Positions 17,901 through 25,320 of a stretch of 64,000 bases of DNA are shown here, piece after piece. Position 1 is the first letter of the stretch; every line of letters begins with the position of its first letter. The notes under the pieces are model-generated. The model was not told the origin of the DNA and made no database searches. It was given only the letters and a program-made list of their open reading frames with translations. A program made the position numbers and the translations under genes. This DNA comes from Sphingobacteriales bacterium (GTDB lineage Bacteria > Bacteroidota > Bacteroidia > Chitinophagales > Chitinophagaceae), in NCBI GenBank assembly GCA_016235125.1, contig JACRLZ010000002.1, forward strand, positions 992,001-1,056,000. The letters run 5' to 3'.

Positions 17901-20743
17901 GTCCCGCTGATATTAGCTGTTGGCAGTGGATTTACTGTTACGATTGCACTACCTGTTTGCAACTGGCTGCACAATGTATTGCTTGCATCCTGAACACTAA
18001 TCAGAGTGTAAGTAAATATTCCTGCCGTAGTAGTAGGTACAGAAACTGTTGCAGTGTTTCCAACTGAAACTACTGTTTGATTGGGACCACCATTAATTGT
18101 ATAGGTAAATGTATAGGGTGCTGTGCCGCCAGCTCCGTTAAAGGTTATATTTGGAGAAGGAGCATTCACACATACTGCAATCGTTCCGCTAATAGTTGCT
18201 GTTGGTAAAGGATTTACCGTTACGATAGCTGAGCCTGTTTGCAATTGACTGCAAAAAGTTGTACTTGCATCCTGCACACTTATCAAAGTATAAGTAAATG
18301 TACCTGCCGTAGTGGTTGGTACAGCAACAGTAGCGGTATTTCCAACTGAAACAACGGTCTGATTGGGCCCGCCGTTAATTGTATAGGTAAACGTATATGG
18401 CGCAGTTCCAGCAGCTCCAGTGAAAGTGATATTGGGTGACGGAGCATTTACGCATACTTCTATTGTGCCTGCAATGCCCGCAGTTGGCAAAGGATTTACT
18501 ATAACAGTTGCCGAACCTGTTTGTAAATTGGTACACGGCGAAGTAGTACCATTCTGGATACTAACAAGATTATAAACAAATGTTCCGGCAACATTTGTGG
18601 GAACAGAAACTGTAACTGAATTTCCTGTAGAAACAACTGTCTGGTTTGGCCCTCCATTAATATTGTATGTAAAAGTAAATGGAGCAGTTCCGGCTGTACC
18701 TGTAAATGTAATATCTGGCGAGGGTGCATTAAGGCAAACAGCTGTAGATCCACTAATGCTTGCAGTAGGCAATGGATTTAGTGTTACAATATGTTGAGCT
18801 GTATCTGACAAGCAACCAACATCTGTGATTATAGCATATTTCACATTATAAGCACCGGGTGTTGCATACAAATGTGTGGGGTTGTTTACGGTTGATGTGC
18901 TAGCATCCCCAAAATTCCAATAGCGGCTGATTATCGGCCTGCCTCCGGTATTGGAGTTATCAAAGAATGCTACAGCCTGGTTCACACAACCATTGGAAGT
19001 GAATGTAAAATCTGCTGTCGGCGGATCAAAAACCTGCAGGTCATAATTTATTTCCTGTGCTCCGCCACATCCATCCGGAGTCGGGTTTACTGCATTTACC
19101 TGGATTGGGTAAGTACCGGAAGCAGTAATAATGTAAGGCGTTGGCAGTTGATAAACATAAAGTGTTTTACCATTTACAACAATTATGCTTGTGGGTGTCG
19201 GAGCCGGTGGCCCGAGTGTAACATCAGCGATGCCCATGGCATTCAGTGCCGGTCCGAAGATCCATTGTATCTGGGTAGGCTGATATGGAAAGGTCATTGA
19301 AAAATAAAACGGCGTATTCTTACAGGTAGCCGGGAAATTTACCGTGGCATACTGGTTCTGTATTGTAACATATTGATACAAGTCCTTTACGTTTGCGCCT
19401 GCTGAATAACCGTAAGATTCAAACTGTGCATAGCCATAAGCTAAGGCCAGAAAACCAGAATCAGAAGTAAGTGTGTGATATCCCTGAGCTACATTGGCAA
19501 GATAGAGGTAAGAATAAGCTGGATTAGCGGGATGTGTAACCCATGAGCCCGGAGGAACCGCATTATCCAATCTGAAACTTGATATAGCGGAACCCGCATT
19601 TTTAAGAATAACATGCAGATGGTGCTCTGGAGGCGTAGCTACCAAATTGGAACTGACCAGAGTTACATTGCTGATATTTTGCTCTACCGGATTCAGGGCA
19701 ATCATATCGGGGTCGTAAACCCCTGAATTTCCATCACAGTTTTGAGTAGTGAAATACTGAAAAACAGCTATGGGCTGATCAGAAGTAATACTGTTGGGTG
19801 TATTGTTGAAAAACTGGAAATATTCATTTGTAAAAGAAGCAGCGGGAATAAGTCCACCGTTCAGGTAAACATTGGCTGTAGGAGTACTGCGAATAATTCT
19901 GTAATAATTTGCCGGACGATTATAACTGGGAACAGTAAGATAATTTTTTCCCCAGGAAGCTACCGGATAAAGCTGTTGGTAAAGGTTATCTGAAGTGCTC
20001 GATGCACAAGCTCCGGGAATTTTTATTTTTCCACTACCTGAAAAAACAGCAATTCTCTTACATCCGCTTGGTCCCGATGAAACTGATTTAATATAAGAAC
20101 CCGAAAGGTCTTTCCCGGTATTACCTGTCGTTTTTCCCATTACCTGGTAAATCTGTCCTTTATTAAGGGTTTGTGTATAAGTTACATTGGGTAACCAGCC
20201 CCCCTTAGTAGTGTCCTTAGGTGTAATTTCTACTGTAGTATTATCTTCAACTGCTACTATCGTAAAGTATGAATTGGAATTTGTTTCATTCGATACCTGG
20301 GTAAAATTGGCTGAAAAATATTCCTTGCCTAATACAGGTACAGGAAGGCATAGGGTTGCGCCGCTTATGGCCTGCCGGGTGATATAAGCATAGACAGCTA
20401 TGTTTTTGGTAGCTGTAACATGAATGGCTTTCCCGGTAAAAAGTCCTTCATTGTCTAACCAATATGTAGTTGGAATTTGTACCTGGATAACCTGGCCTGC
20501 AGTAATGTTTCCTGTTTGGATTGTTGTTACTCCGTAAACTTCGACTGTATAAGCCGTAGCAACATCCGACGTAATATAAAGTGTCATTGTCGGCCCATTG
20601 CCCGGATTATTTATCATGGATACATGATAGCAATAAGCTAACCAAAATTCTTTGCCTTTATTGGAGAAGTCCTGGCAATAGGAATGCATGCCATATAAAA
20701 CAGCCGCTAATGCAAAAGCACATAGCAGAATTAATCTTCTCAT
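14978..20743 (-). CDS. Giant T9SS type B surface protein with IgGFc-binding-like head, PKD domains and five 94-residue repeats
   Basis: A 1,921-residue paralogue of the downstream giant protein. It has a signal peptide (ending near MHSYCQ), the same IgGFc-binding-like head (FSNKGKEFWLAYCYHVSM.., GCKRIAVFSGSGKIKIPG) and a near-identical type B sorting tail (NIFSPNGDGVHDKW, GTYYYIVNPKNGRKIMSG). The middle differs: one PKD domain, five tandem 94-residue units (residues 657-1126), then about six further PKD-like domains with motifs such as WQWDFGDGSPVV and YLWDFGDP. Such long beta-sandwich stalks usually serve adhesion or gliding. The 281-base gap to the next gene and a similar leader suggest both genes are controlled alike. 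Confidence 0.9.
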   Translation of the reverse strand: MRRLILLCAFALAAVLYGMHSYCQDFSNKGKEFWLAYCYHVSMINNPGNGPTMTLYITSDVATAYTVEVYGVTTIQTGNITAGQVIQVQIPTTYWLDNEGLFTGKAIHVTATKNIAVYAYITRQAISGATLCLPVPVLGKEYFSANFTQVSNETNSNSYFTIVAVEDNTTVEITPKDTTKGGWLPNVTYTQTLNKGQIYQVMGKTTGNTGKDLSGSYIKSVSSGPSGCKRIAVFSGSGKIKIPGACASSTSDNLYQQLYPVASWGKNYLTVPSYNRPANYYRIIRSTPTANVYLNGGLIPAASFTNEYFQFFNNTPNSITSDQPIAVFQYFTTQNCDGNSGVYDPDMIALNPVEQNISNVTLVSSNLVATPPEHHLHVILKNAGSAISSFRLDNAVPPGSWVTHPANPAYSYLYLANVAQGYHTLTSDSGFLALAYGYAQFESYGYSAGANVKDLYQYVTIQNQYATVNFPATCKNTPFYFSMTFPYQPTQIQWIFGPALNAMGIADVTLGPPAPTPTSIIVVNGKTLYVYQLPTPYIITASGTYPIQVNAVNPTPDGCGGAQEINYDLQVFDPPTADFTFTSNGCVNQAVAFFDNSNTGGRPIISRYWNFGDASTSTVNNPTHLYATPGAYNVKYAIITDVGCLSDTAQHIVTLNPLPTASISGSTAVCLNAPSPDITFTGTAGTAPFTFTYNINGGPNQTVVSTGNSVTVSVPTNVAGTFVYNLVSIQNGTTSPCTNLQTGSATVIVNPLPTAGIAGTIEVCVNAPSPNITFTGAAGTAPYTFTYTINGGPNQTVVSVGNTATVAVPTTTAGTFTYTLISVQDASTTFCSQLQTGSAIVTVNPLPTATISGTIAVCVNAPSPNITFNGAGGTAPYTFTYTINGGPNQTVVSVGNTATVSVPTTTAGIFTYTLISVQDASNTLCSQLQTGSAIVTVNPLPTANISGTIAVCVNATAPVITFTGGAGTAPYTFTYTINGGPNQTVVSVGNTATVTAPTTTAGTFTYTLISVQDASTTLCSQLQSGTAIVTVNPLPTASISGDAEVCLNAPSPVITFTGAAGTSPYTFTYNINGGPNLTVVSSGNIATVNAPTNVAGTFNYNLISVQDASTTLCSQLQTGTVTVIVNPLPTSNFNFTIPSCETRTISFTDLSVPNVGNIITWQWDFGDGSPVVTINAPASPNVTHTFATAGTYNVSLVVTTDKGCVSITPAQQVVIHARPLAGYIIPEVCLNDTYAQFIDTSKVAPPDIITAWQWDFGDPVSGPLNTSVLQNPQHSYSAVGSYNVQLIATSNNGCRDTITQVLFINGSFPVAGFTVQNPATLCANDSVAIAENSTVFPGTITKVEIYWDNVGQPAVFDTDNFPVAGKIYKHLYPNFQAPLTRVFTIRYRAYSGGVCVDDTLRNITVNAAPLVQFNNMPDVCLDAASFQITQASETGGVPGTGVFSGPGVSPGGIFNPASVGPGTYTLTYTFTSTAAGCRDSLSNTITVWEPPVADFSSSTPACETKAITFTDNSNTPVGTLTTWTWDFGDGSPVVVRNNNLPFTHTYAAWGTYTVTLFVTTSNGCRSVLKSMSITINPQPRPNFSTPASSCLPDATVPFTNLTTIADGSLALCTYLWDFGDPGSGANNTSTLANPSHVYTGTGPFNVYLQVTSNNGCVQDTSIALTTVHPQPLASFITDITDVCIGSAITFTNTSDPMDGTITQYNWTMGDGNIMSTPSFAYTYSALGTYNVSLFIFNSHGCRSTTFSKTVFVNPYPPVNAGPDKFMLEGGQVMLTPVLTATMPVTYLWSPPQYLSDPAIPNTIAFPPDDKYYTLTITTDKGCSASDIVFIKVLKLPAIPNIFSPNGDGVHDKWVIDYLESYPGCTVDIYNRYGQHIYHSEGYANPWDGTISGKPVPIGTYYYIVNPKNGRKIMSGYVDVIR
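17366..18775 (-). repeat. Five tandem 282-bp coding repeats
   Basis: Units in coding order are 18775-18494, 18493-18212, 18211-17930, 17929-17648 and 17647-17366, all exactly 94 codons. Each begins PLPTA.I.G...VC.NA.SP.ITF.G and contains YTINGGPNQTVVS.GN and LISVQDASTT.CSQLQTG. Units 2-4 are the most alike; units 1 and 5 diverge, the usual pattern when the centre of an array is homogenised. Confidence 0.88.
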
Positions 20744-20805
20744 TAATCCAATGTCCTGATTGTGAAGAAACCAAAGACGAATTTAATAAAAACAATGGGA
20801 AATAT
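20744..20805 (-). promoter_or_regulatory. Leader of giant protein 2, similar to that of giant protein 1
   Basis: Read on the minus strand it contains TTCCCATTGTTTTT, TAAATTCG (complement of 20778-20785) and CAGGACATTG before the start codon, matching the upstream region of the paralogue in the same order. TAAATTCG is one mismatch from the TAnnTTTG -7 box. Confidence 0.5.
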
Positions 20806-21013
20806 TTACGACCTTGGATTTATCTGCACAATTGGTCAATTTCATGCATGCAATAGGAACCAAAGTAGCTGGACTAAAGCCTTTTACAAGAATATATCCT
20901 CTTGGTTTAAGGGGGTCAGGTCCGGGTTAAATGTTTTCTCACTGTAAAATGATTTGGCATTGTTTTAAGACATGAAAAGTCATTTAAAAATGTTTATCCT
21001 GTTAATTGCAGTA

Positions 21014-21478
21014 ATGAAAAATTATTCCCTCCTGATCCTGTCATGTTTTTTGGCTATTCTTTTTCTTACTTCCTGCCAATCAGTAAAAGACCCGGAACTG
21101 AAAGGCATTGGCAATATCCGGATGGGAAAATCAAATACCGGAAACGCTGACCTCTCAATTGATCTTTATTATTACAACCCCAATAATTACCGGCTCAGGC
21201 TCAAAAGGGCTGAGGGTGATGCATGGCTGAATGACCGGCAACTCGGACATTTCATTATTGACAGCATGGTTCGTATTGATGCACTTTCTGATTTTATTCT
21301 GCCTGCTAAAGTGACAATTGATAAAGAACAGCTATCCAAAAATGCAGCAGCCCTGTTGCTGAACAGGGAAGTAACTGTAAAAGTAGAAGGCGTAGCAAGA
21401 GTTGGCAAAGGTCCTGTTTATATCAACTATCCGATTCGCTATGAAACCAGGCAGAGCCTGAAAGACCTGATCAAATAA
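21014..21478 (+). CDS. Lipoprotein of the LEA14 / water-stress type (LEA type 2-like)
   Basis: The preferred start at 21014 gives a clean lipoprotein signal, MKNYSLLILSCFLAILFLTSC, with cysteine at the lipobox LTSC; an in-frame ATG at 20972 would add 14 residues ahead of it. The mature part (about 135 residues) shows the LEA type 2 pattern: IGNIRMG..NTGNADLSIDLYYYNPNNYRLRLKRAEGDAWLN, a beta-sandwich found in desiccation-related proteins and bacterial lipoproteins. The function in bacteria is poorly known. The stop codon abuts the stop of the next, convergent gene with no spacer. Confidence 0.75.
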   Translation: MKNYSLLILSCFLAILFLTSCQSVKDPELKGIGNIRMGKSNTGNADLSIDLYYYNPNNYRLRLKRAEGDAWLNDRQLGHFIIDSMVRIDALSDFILPAKVTIDKEQLSKNAAALLLNREVTVKVEGVARVGKGPVYINYPIRYETRQSLKDLIK

Positions 21479-21883
21479 CTATTGTTGTTGCGGAGTTTGC
21501 GGAGGTGGTGGTGGTGGCGGCTTTACTCCAGGATGTCCTCCATCTTTTTGTTTTTTACAGGTTCCCGGAAGCCGGTTATAAGCGAACTCTGCGGCCGGCA
21601 CATCATCTGCATCATAACCACAGTTAGCGATATAGGCTTTAATTTCTTCAATATTAATTCTGTCAATGATGTATTTCACTTTGGTTTCCCCTTTACGATA
21701 GTTTACATTTATCTCCACTATTCCGTCGTAAGGTTTCACATAAGCCTCAATTCTTTTTTTGCAGTTCTCACAAAGAGCATCAGGAGTTTTAATTATCGCA
21801 GTTACCGAAGGTTTGGTCTGCTGGGCATTTCCTGCTATCAATAAACCTGCAATTGCGATTGTAGCTAAAAGAATCTTTTTCAT
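21479..21883 (-). CDS. Secreted heavy-metal-associated (HMA) domain protein with a polyproline tail
   Basis: A 134-residue protein with a signal peptide (MKKILLATIAIAGLLIAGNAQ) followed by a ferredoxin-like HMA domain. The metal site is CENCKKR, matching the CxxC of copper chaperones, although the usual GMTC lead-in is replaced by DALC. The tail is PGVKPPPPPPPQTPQQQ, likely disordered. A role in periplasmic metal binding is suggested by the motif only. It converges on the LEA-type lipoprotein gene, with the two stop codons directly adjacent. Confidence 0.75.
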   Translation of the reverse strand: MKKILLATIAIAGLLIAGNAQQTKPSVTAIIKTPDALCENCKKRIEAYVKPYDGIVEINVNYRKGETKVKYIIDRINIEEIKAYIANCGYDADDVPAAEFAYNRLPGTCKKQKDGGHPGVKPPPPPPPQTPQQQ

Positions 21884-21906
21884 AGCGCCATTTGAATAAA
21901 AGCAAA

Positions 21907-22542
21907 TTACAAATTCCCTTTCCAGTTTGCAGGATCATCCCGCCACTTTAACAAAATTTCCTGTTGTGCAACTGATACCATTCCTTTTGCGAGAGCCAGT
22001 TCAATTAAAGTAGGGTAATCCGTTAATGAATAATACGTCAATGATGCGTTAGAGAAAGCATCCGTTGCAACACGGAATCCATAAGTGAAAATAGAGACCA
22101 TGCCTGTCACTTCTAATCCTTGTTCTTTCAGCACATCAACCACCTGAAGTGAACTTTTACCTGTAGATACCAGGTCTTCGATCACCACAGTTTTCTGTCC
22201 CTTTTCATAAAAACCTTCTATCTGGTTGCCAAGTCCATGCTCCTTTGGCTTGGGCCGCACATAGATATACGGCAGTTTCAACTGATCTGCTGCCATGGCG
22301 CCCCATGCAATACCCGCTGTGGCCACCCCTGCCAGTAATTCCGCATCGGGAAATTTTTCAAAGATCAGATTACACATTTCAGATTTAATGAAATCACGGA
22401 TAAAGGGAAACGACAGCACTTTGCGGTTATCACAATAGATAGGACTCTTCCATCCGCTGGCCCATGTAAAAGGTTGGGAAGGATTTAATTTTATAGCATT
22501 AACTTGAAGAAGTTTTTCGGCTACAGCCTTTGCGTCTGTCAT
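21907..22542 (-). CDS. pyrE: Orotate phosphoribosyltransferase
   Basis: Joins orotate to PRPP to make orotidine 5'-phosphate, the fifth step of pyrimidine synthesis. The PRPP motif VVIEDLVSTGKSS, YIYVRPKPKEHG and the N-terminal FTWASGWKSPIYCDNR are all clear. The frame is open upstream to 22593, but those 17 codons translate the heptamer repeat (MYLVPCTLYL), so the start is placed at 22542 (MTDAKAVAEKLLQV), giving 211 residues, the normal length. pyrB and pyrR lie 2-3 kb away on the same strand, separated by other genes. Confidence 0.94.
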   Translation of the reverse strand: MTDAKAVAEKLLQVNAIKLNPSQPFTWASGWKSPIYCDNRKVLSFPFIRDFIKSEMCNLIFEKFPDAELLAGVATAGIAWGAMAADQLKLPYIYVRPKPKEHGLGNQIEGFYEKGQKTVVIEDLVSTGKSSLQVVDVLKEQGLEVTGMVSIFTYGFRVATDAFSNASLTYYSLTDYPTLIELALAKGMVSVAQQEILLKWRDDPANWKGNL

Positions 22543-22548
22543 AAAACG

Positions 22549-22579
22549 AAGGTACAAGGTGCAAGGCACAAGGTACATG
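22549..22579 (+). repeat. Left terminal array of four heptamers (inverted with respect to the right copy)
   Basis: Four consecutive 7-mers, AAGGTAC, AAGGTGC, AAGGCAC and AAGGTAC, then ATG. Compared with the reverse complement of 22986-23016, 25 of 31 positions match. It lies seven bases upstream of the pyrE start and marks the left edge of the four-helix-bundle gene unit. Confidence 0.75.
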
Positions 22580-22614
22580 ACCTCAAAGCACAAATTTTCC
22601 TATATTTATTTTCT

Positions 22615-22962
22615 ATGTCAAAAGAACTGGAAGACAGGTTTCATAACTATGCAAAAGCAGTAAGGGATTTTTGTACCCGGGTTAAATGGGATATTATCAA
22701 TAAAGAATACATTAAGCAGGTAATTCGGTCCAGTGGTTCTGTAAGTGCAAATTACACTGAAGCCTCAGACGATCTGGGCAAAGCAGATGAAAAGATGAAG
22801 CTAAAAACTTCAAGAAGAGAAACAAAGGAAACAATTAAATGTCTTGACTTGATTCTGACCTATGGAAATACGGCTCTTGAGAAGGAAAAATTGATGCTTA
22901 TAGATGAAGGAGAGCAAATAAGGAAGATTCTTTCAGCGATAATAAAGAAACTTGGAGGCTAA
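22615..22962 (+). CDS. Four-helix-bundle protein (S23 / intervening-sequence protein family)
   Basis: A 115-residue all-helical protein resembling the family first seen in intervening sequences of 23S rRNA genes and related to the Avd accessory protein of diversity-generating retroelements. Family-like features are ELEDRFHNYAKAVRDFCTRV at the start, the conserved QVIRSSGSVSANYTEASD segment, and a Lys/Glu-rich C-terminus ending in IIKKLGG. The start at 22615 is chosen because upstream codons fall in the heptamer repeat. The gene sits between pyrE and the Nudix gene and is bounded by inverted heptamer arrays, so it looks like the cargo of a small mobile unit. The biochemical role of free-standing members is not established. 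Confidence 0.85.
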   Translation: MSKELEDRFHNYAKAVRDFCTRVKWDIINKEYIKQVIRSSGSVSANYTEASDDLGKADEKMKLKTSRRETKETIKCLDLILTYGNTALEKEKLMLIDEGEQIRKILSAIIKKLGG

Positions 22963-22985
22963 AGACATCTTCAAACTCAGGATTT

Positions 22986-23016
22986 CTTGTACCTTGTTCC
23001 CTGTGCCTTGTGCCTT
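22986..23016 (-). repeat. Right terminal array of four heptamers
   Basis: Read on the minus strand it is AAGGCAC, AAGGCAC, AGGGAAC and AAGGTAC, then AAG, the inverted partner of 22549-22579 (25/31 identical). It ends six bases before the Nudix start codon at 23023. The two arms enclose a 468-bp unit holding one gene. Confidence 0.75.
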
Positions 23017-23022
23017 ACTCTT

Positions 23023-23640
23023 ATGTATATCAAAATATTCTTTGACGACAAACCCCTCTATCTCTGCGATGTTGTGGACGAGACCATTGAACCTTTTATA
23101 CATCATGACGATACTGTTTTTATTGATGAATTGAATACCCATACAGTAAAAACCATGATACATGAAATGGAACAGCCTTCTGTGCATGCCGGGGTGTTTT
23201 ATCATCCCGATCTTGAAGAACTGAAAAAATCCTTTTATAAAAAGTTTACCATCATACTGGCCGCCGGCGGCCTGGTGCAAAACGAGAAAAAAGATGTGCT
23301 CTTGATTTTCCGACGGGGCAAGTGGGATTTGCCAAAGGGTAAACTGGATAAAAAAGAAAAGCTGGAAGATTGTGCCATCAGGGAAGTAGAAGAAGAAACG
23401 GGTTTGCAAAATGTGCAACTTATTTCACCACTAACGATTACTTATCACACTTATCATGAGGGAGCAAGATTCATCCTGAAGGAATCTCATTGGTACAAAA
23501 TGAAAGTAAGTGGAGAACAAACATTAGTGCCACAAACAACTGAAGATATTCATGAAATAAAATGGGTACCGCCTTCAGGGCTGGAGAAATTTTTTAAAGA
23601 CAGCTACCCTTCTGTCGTGGATGTATTGCAATTGGTCTGA
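23023..23640 (+). CDS. Nudix-family hydrolase
   Basis: A 205-residue protein hydrolysing a nucleoside diphosphate linked to some other group; the substrate cannot be predicted. The Nudix box is complete at residues 106-128: G106-x5-E112-x7-REVEEETGL. A separate N-terminal part of about 70 residues (MYIKIFFDDKPLYLCDVVDE..) precedes the catalytic fold. The start is set at 23023 because the upstream in-frame codons (MYLVPCALCLTL) come from the heptamer repeat. It diverges from pyrE with the repeat-bounded gene inserted between. Confidence 0.88.
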   Translation: MYIKIFFDDKPLYLCDVVDETIEPFIHHDDTVFIDELNTHTVKTMIHEMEQPSVHAGVFYHPDLEELKKSFYKKFTIILAAGGLVQNEKKDVLLIFRRGKWDLPKGKLDKKEKLEDCAIREVEEETGLQNVQLISPLTITYHTYHEGARFILKESHWYKMKVSGEQTLVPQTTEDIHEIKWVPPSGLEKFFKDSYPSVVDVLQLV

Positions 23641-23649
23641 AATATTATT

Positions 23650-23780
23650 AGAATCTATCTCAAATGTATTATTTCCCGCAAAACCACAAAGGCCACCAAG
23701 AAATTTATTAATGAATAATAACGCTTTGTGCTCTTGGTGTCTTTGTGCGAAACATTTATTTTGACTTTTGAGATAGGTTC
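23650..23780. repeat. Nested inverted repeat between the Nudix gene and coaD
   Basis: The outer arms GAATCTATCTCAAA (23650-23663) and TTTGAGATAGGTTC (23767-23780) match at 13 of 14 positions. The inner arms, about 23662-23700 and 23734-23757, share CACAAAG and CACCAAG blocks. The whole could form a large hairpin between two convergent genes and may stop transcription from both sides. The outer right arm encodes the last eight residues of CoaD. Confidence 0.55.
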
Positions 23781-24247
23781 TGGTGTGAAAGGGATTTGTA
23801 AACTACCTCAGGCAGAAAATGGCTGGCATCGCCGGCATTCCGGATAATATCTCTTACGATCGTGGAAGCCACCGAAGTGTATTTTGGTTCACCGGTTAGG
23901 AATATGGTTTCAATTGTTCTGTCCAACGTACGGTTGGCATCAGCAATGGTTTTTTCGTATTCAAAATCGCTGACATAACGAATGCCCCGTAAAATAAACT
24001 TTGCTCCGATCTTTTGGCAAAAATCAATTGTCAATCCTTCGTACACTGCCCCCTCTACCCTTTCTTCATCCTTATAAATTTCCTTTATCCACTGCAGTCT
24101 TTGTTCGGGAGAAAACATGGGAGCCTTTGCTGTATTCAAACCAATCCCCACCACGATTTTATCAAATAGCGGCAATGCCCGGTTGATAATATCTACATGT
24201 CCGAGAGTAACAGGGTCAAAAGTTCCGGGGAAAAGACAGATACGCAT
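23756..24247 (-). CDS. coaD: Phosphopantetheine adenylyltransferase
   Basis: Transfers AMP from ATP to 4'-phosphopantetheine, the penultimate step of coenzyme A synthesis. The 163-residue sequence begins MRICLFPGTFDPVTLGHVDI with the nucleotidyltransferase signature TLGH, and has ILRGIRYVSDFEYE and FLTGEPKYTSVASTIVRDI, all typical of CoaD. The C-terminal tail QNLSQKSK is encoded inside an inverted repeat, so it may be an acquired extension that is not essential. Confidence 0.96.
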   Translation of the reverse strand: MRICLFPGTFDPVTLGHVDIINRALPLFDKIVVGIGLNTAKAPMFSPEQRLQWIKEIYKDEERVEGAVYEGLTIDFCQKIGAKFILRGIRYVSDFEYEKTIADANRTLDRTIETIFLTGEPKYTSVASTIVRDIIRNAGDASHFLPEVVYKSLSHQNLSQKSK

Positions 24248-24270
24248 TGATTTAATAGTTGTGATTTAAT

Positions 24271-24322
24271 ATTTAAGATTTACTGAAATCCTGAATTCAA
24301 TATTCAATATTAAATCTTAAAT
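24271..24322. repeat. AT-rich 12-bp perfect inverted repeat between coaD and pyrB
   Basis: Arms ATTTAAGATTTA (24271-24282) and TAAATCTTAAAT (24311-24322) are perfectly complementary across a 28-base loop that contains CAATATTCAATAT. The pair fills the 85-base gap and is probably a dispersed intergenic repeat. It has no T-run of a terminator. Confidence 0.5.
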
Positions 24323-24332
24323 GACAGATAAA

Positions 24333-25262
24333 CTAAGCATTATTTCTGCCGGAAAGTAAATATAAAACTGCCATCCTCACCGCCACACCATTCTCCACCT
24401 GCTGTAAGATAATGGATTGTTTGCTATCTGCCACATCGCTGTCAAGTTCTACTCCCCTGTTGATTGGGCCGGGGTGCATGATAACTATTTCTTTATGCAG
24501 ACTATCTAATAAACTTCTGTTGATGCCGTATGCGATGCTGTATTCACGAAGAGAAGAGAATAAAACCTGGTTTTGTCTTTCCAATTGAATTCTTAACACA
24601 TTCGCTACATCACACCATTCTAATGTTTCTTTAAGATTGTAACTGACGTTCACTCCCAAAGCCTCACTGATGTATTTCGGAATTAAAGTTGGCGGGCCGC
24701 AGACCGTTACCTCAGCCCCCATTTTTTTAAGCAGAAAAATATTACTCTGTGCCACCCGGCTATGCATAATATCTCCGATGATCGCTACTTTATTTCCTTC
24801 CAGCTTTCCTGTTTTTTCTTTTATTGAAAATGCATCAAGCAATCCTTGAGTGGGATGCTCATTGATGCCATCTCCGGCATTAATAACGGCCGCCGGAATA
24901 TGCTGAGCCAGGAAGTGTGGCGCTCCACTGGCACTGTGACGCATCACCACCATATCCACTTTCATGGATAAAATATTATTCACCGTATCGAGTAATGTTT
25001 CTCCCTTTGCAGCGGAAGAAGTGGAAGCGGCAAAATTGATGGTGTCGGCGCTTAATCTTTTTTCAGCAAGTTCAAAAGAGAATCTTGTTCGGGTGGAGTT
25101 TTCATAAAAGAGATTTACAATAGTTACATCCCTTAGCGAGGGAACTTTCTTGACCGGCCTTTGTAAAACTTCTTTGAATTGCTCTGCGGTGGAAAGAATA
25201 AGGGATATATCTTCTTTGCTGAGGTTTTTAATGCCGAGCAGGTGTCGTGTGGATAGTTGCAT
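24333..25262 (-). CDS. pyrB: Aspartate carbamoyltransferase catalytic subunit
   Basis: Condenses carbamoyl phosphate with aspartate, the first committed pyrimidine step. The 309-residue length is normal. Carbamoyl-phosphate site STRTRFSFE, HPTQGLLDAFSI and HPGPINRGVELD are present. The next gene upstream is pyrR, 58 bases away on the same strand, so the two are probably co-transcribed. No pyrI regulatory subunit was seen nearby, so the enzyme may be the unregulated trimeric form. Confidence 0.96.
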   Translation of the reverse strand: MQLSTRHLLGIKNLSKEDISLILSTAEQFKEVLQRPVKKVPSLRDVTIVNLFYENSTRTRFSFELAEKRLSADTINFAASTSSAAKGETLLDTVNNILSMKVDMVVMRHSASGAPHFLAQHIPAAVINAGDGINEHPTQGLLDAFSIKEKTGKLEGNKVAIIGDIMHSRVAQSNIFLLKKMGAEVTVCGPPTLIPKYISEALGVNVSYNLKETLEWCDVANVLRIQLERQNQVLFSSLREYSIAYGINRSLLDSLHKEIVIMHPGPINRGVELDSDVADSKQSIILQQVENGVAVRMAVLYLLSGRNNA

Positions 25263-25279
25263 TAAAAGGCGAAGTTATA

Positions 25280-25315
25280 GTTTTAGCCACAGATTAACAC
25301 GGATGAACACAGATT
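25280..25315. repeat. Dispersed intergenic motif (CACAGATTAACACGGATGAA type)
   Basis: The 58-base pyrR-pyrB gap contains two ACAGATTA blocks around ACACGGATGA. Motifs of this wording are common between genes in Bacteroidota and other phyla. No gene or hairpin was seen. Confidence 0.35.
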
Positions 25316-25320
25316 ATTTT

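Noticed and set aside
22543..22593. Longer N-terminus for PyrE
   Set aside because: The added codons translate the heptamer repeat and are absent from the family's normal start.
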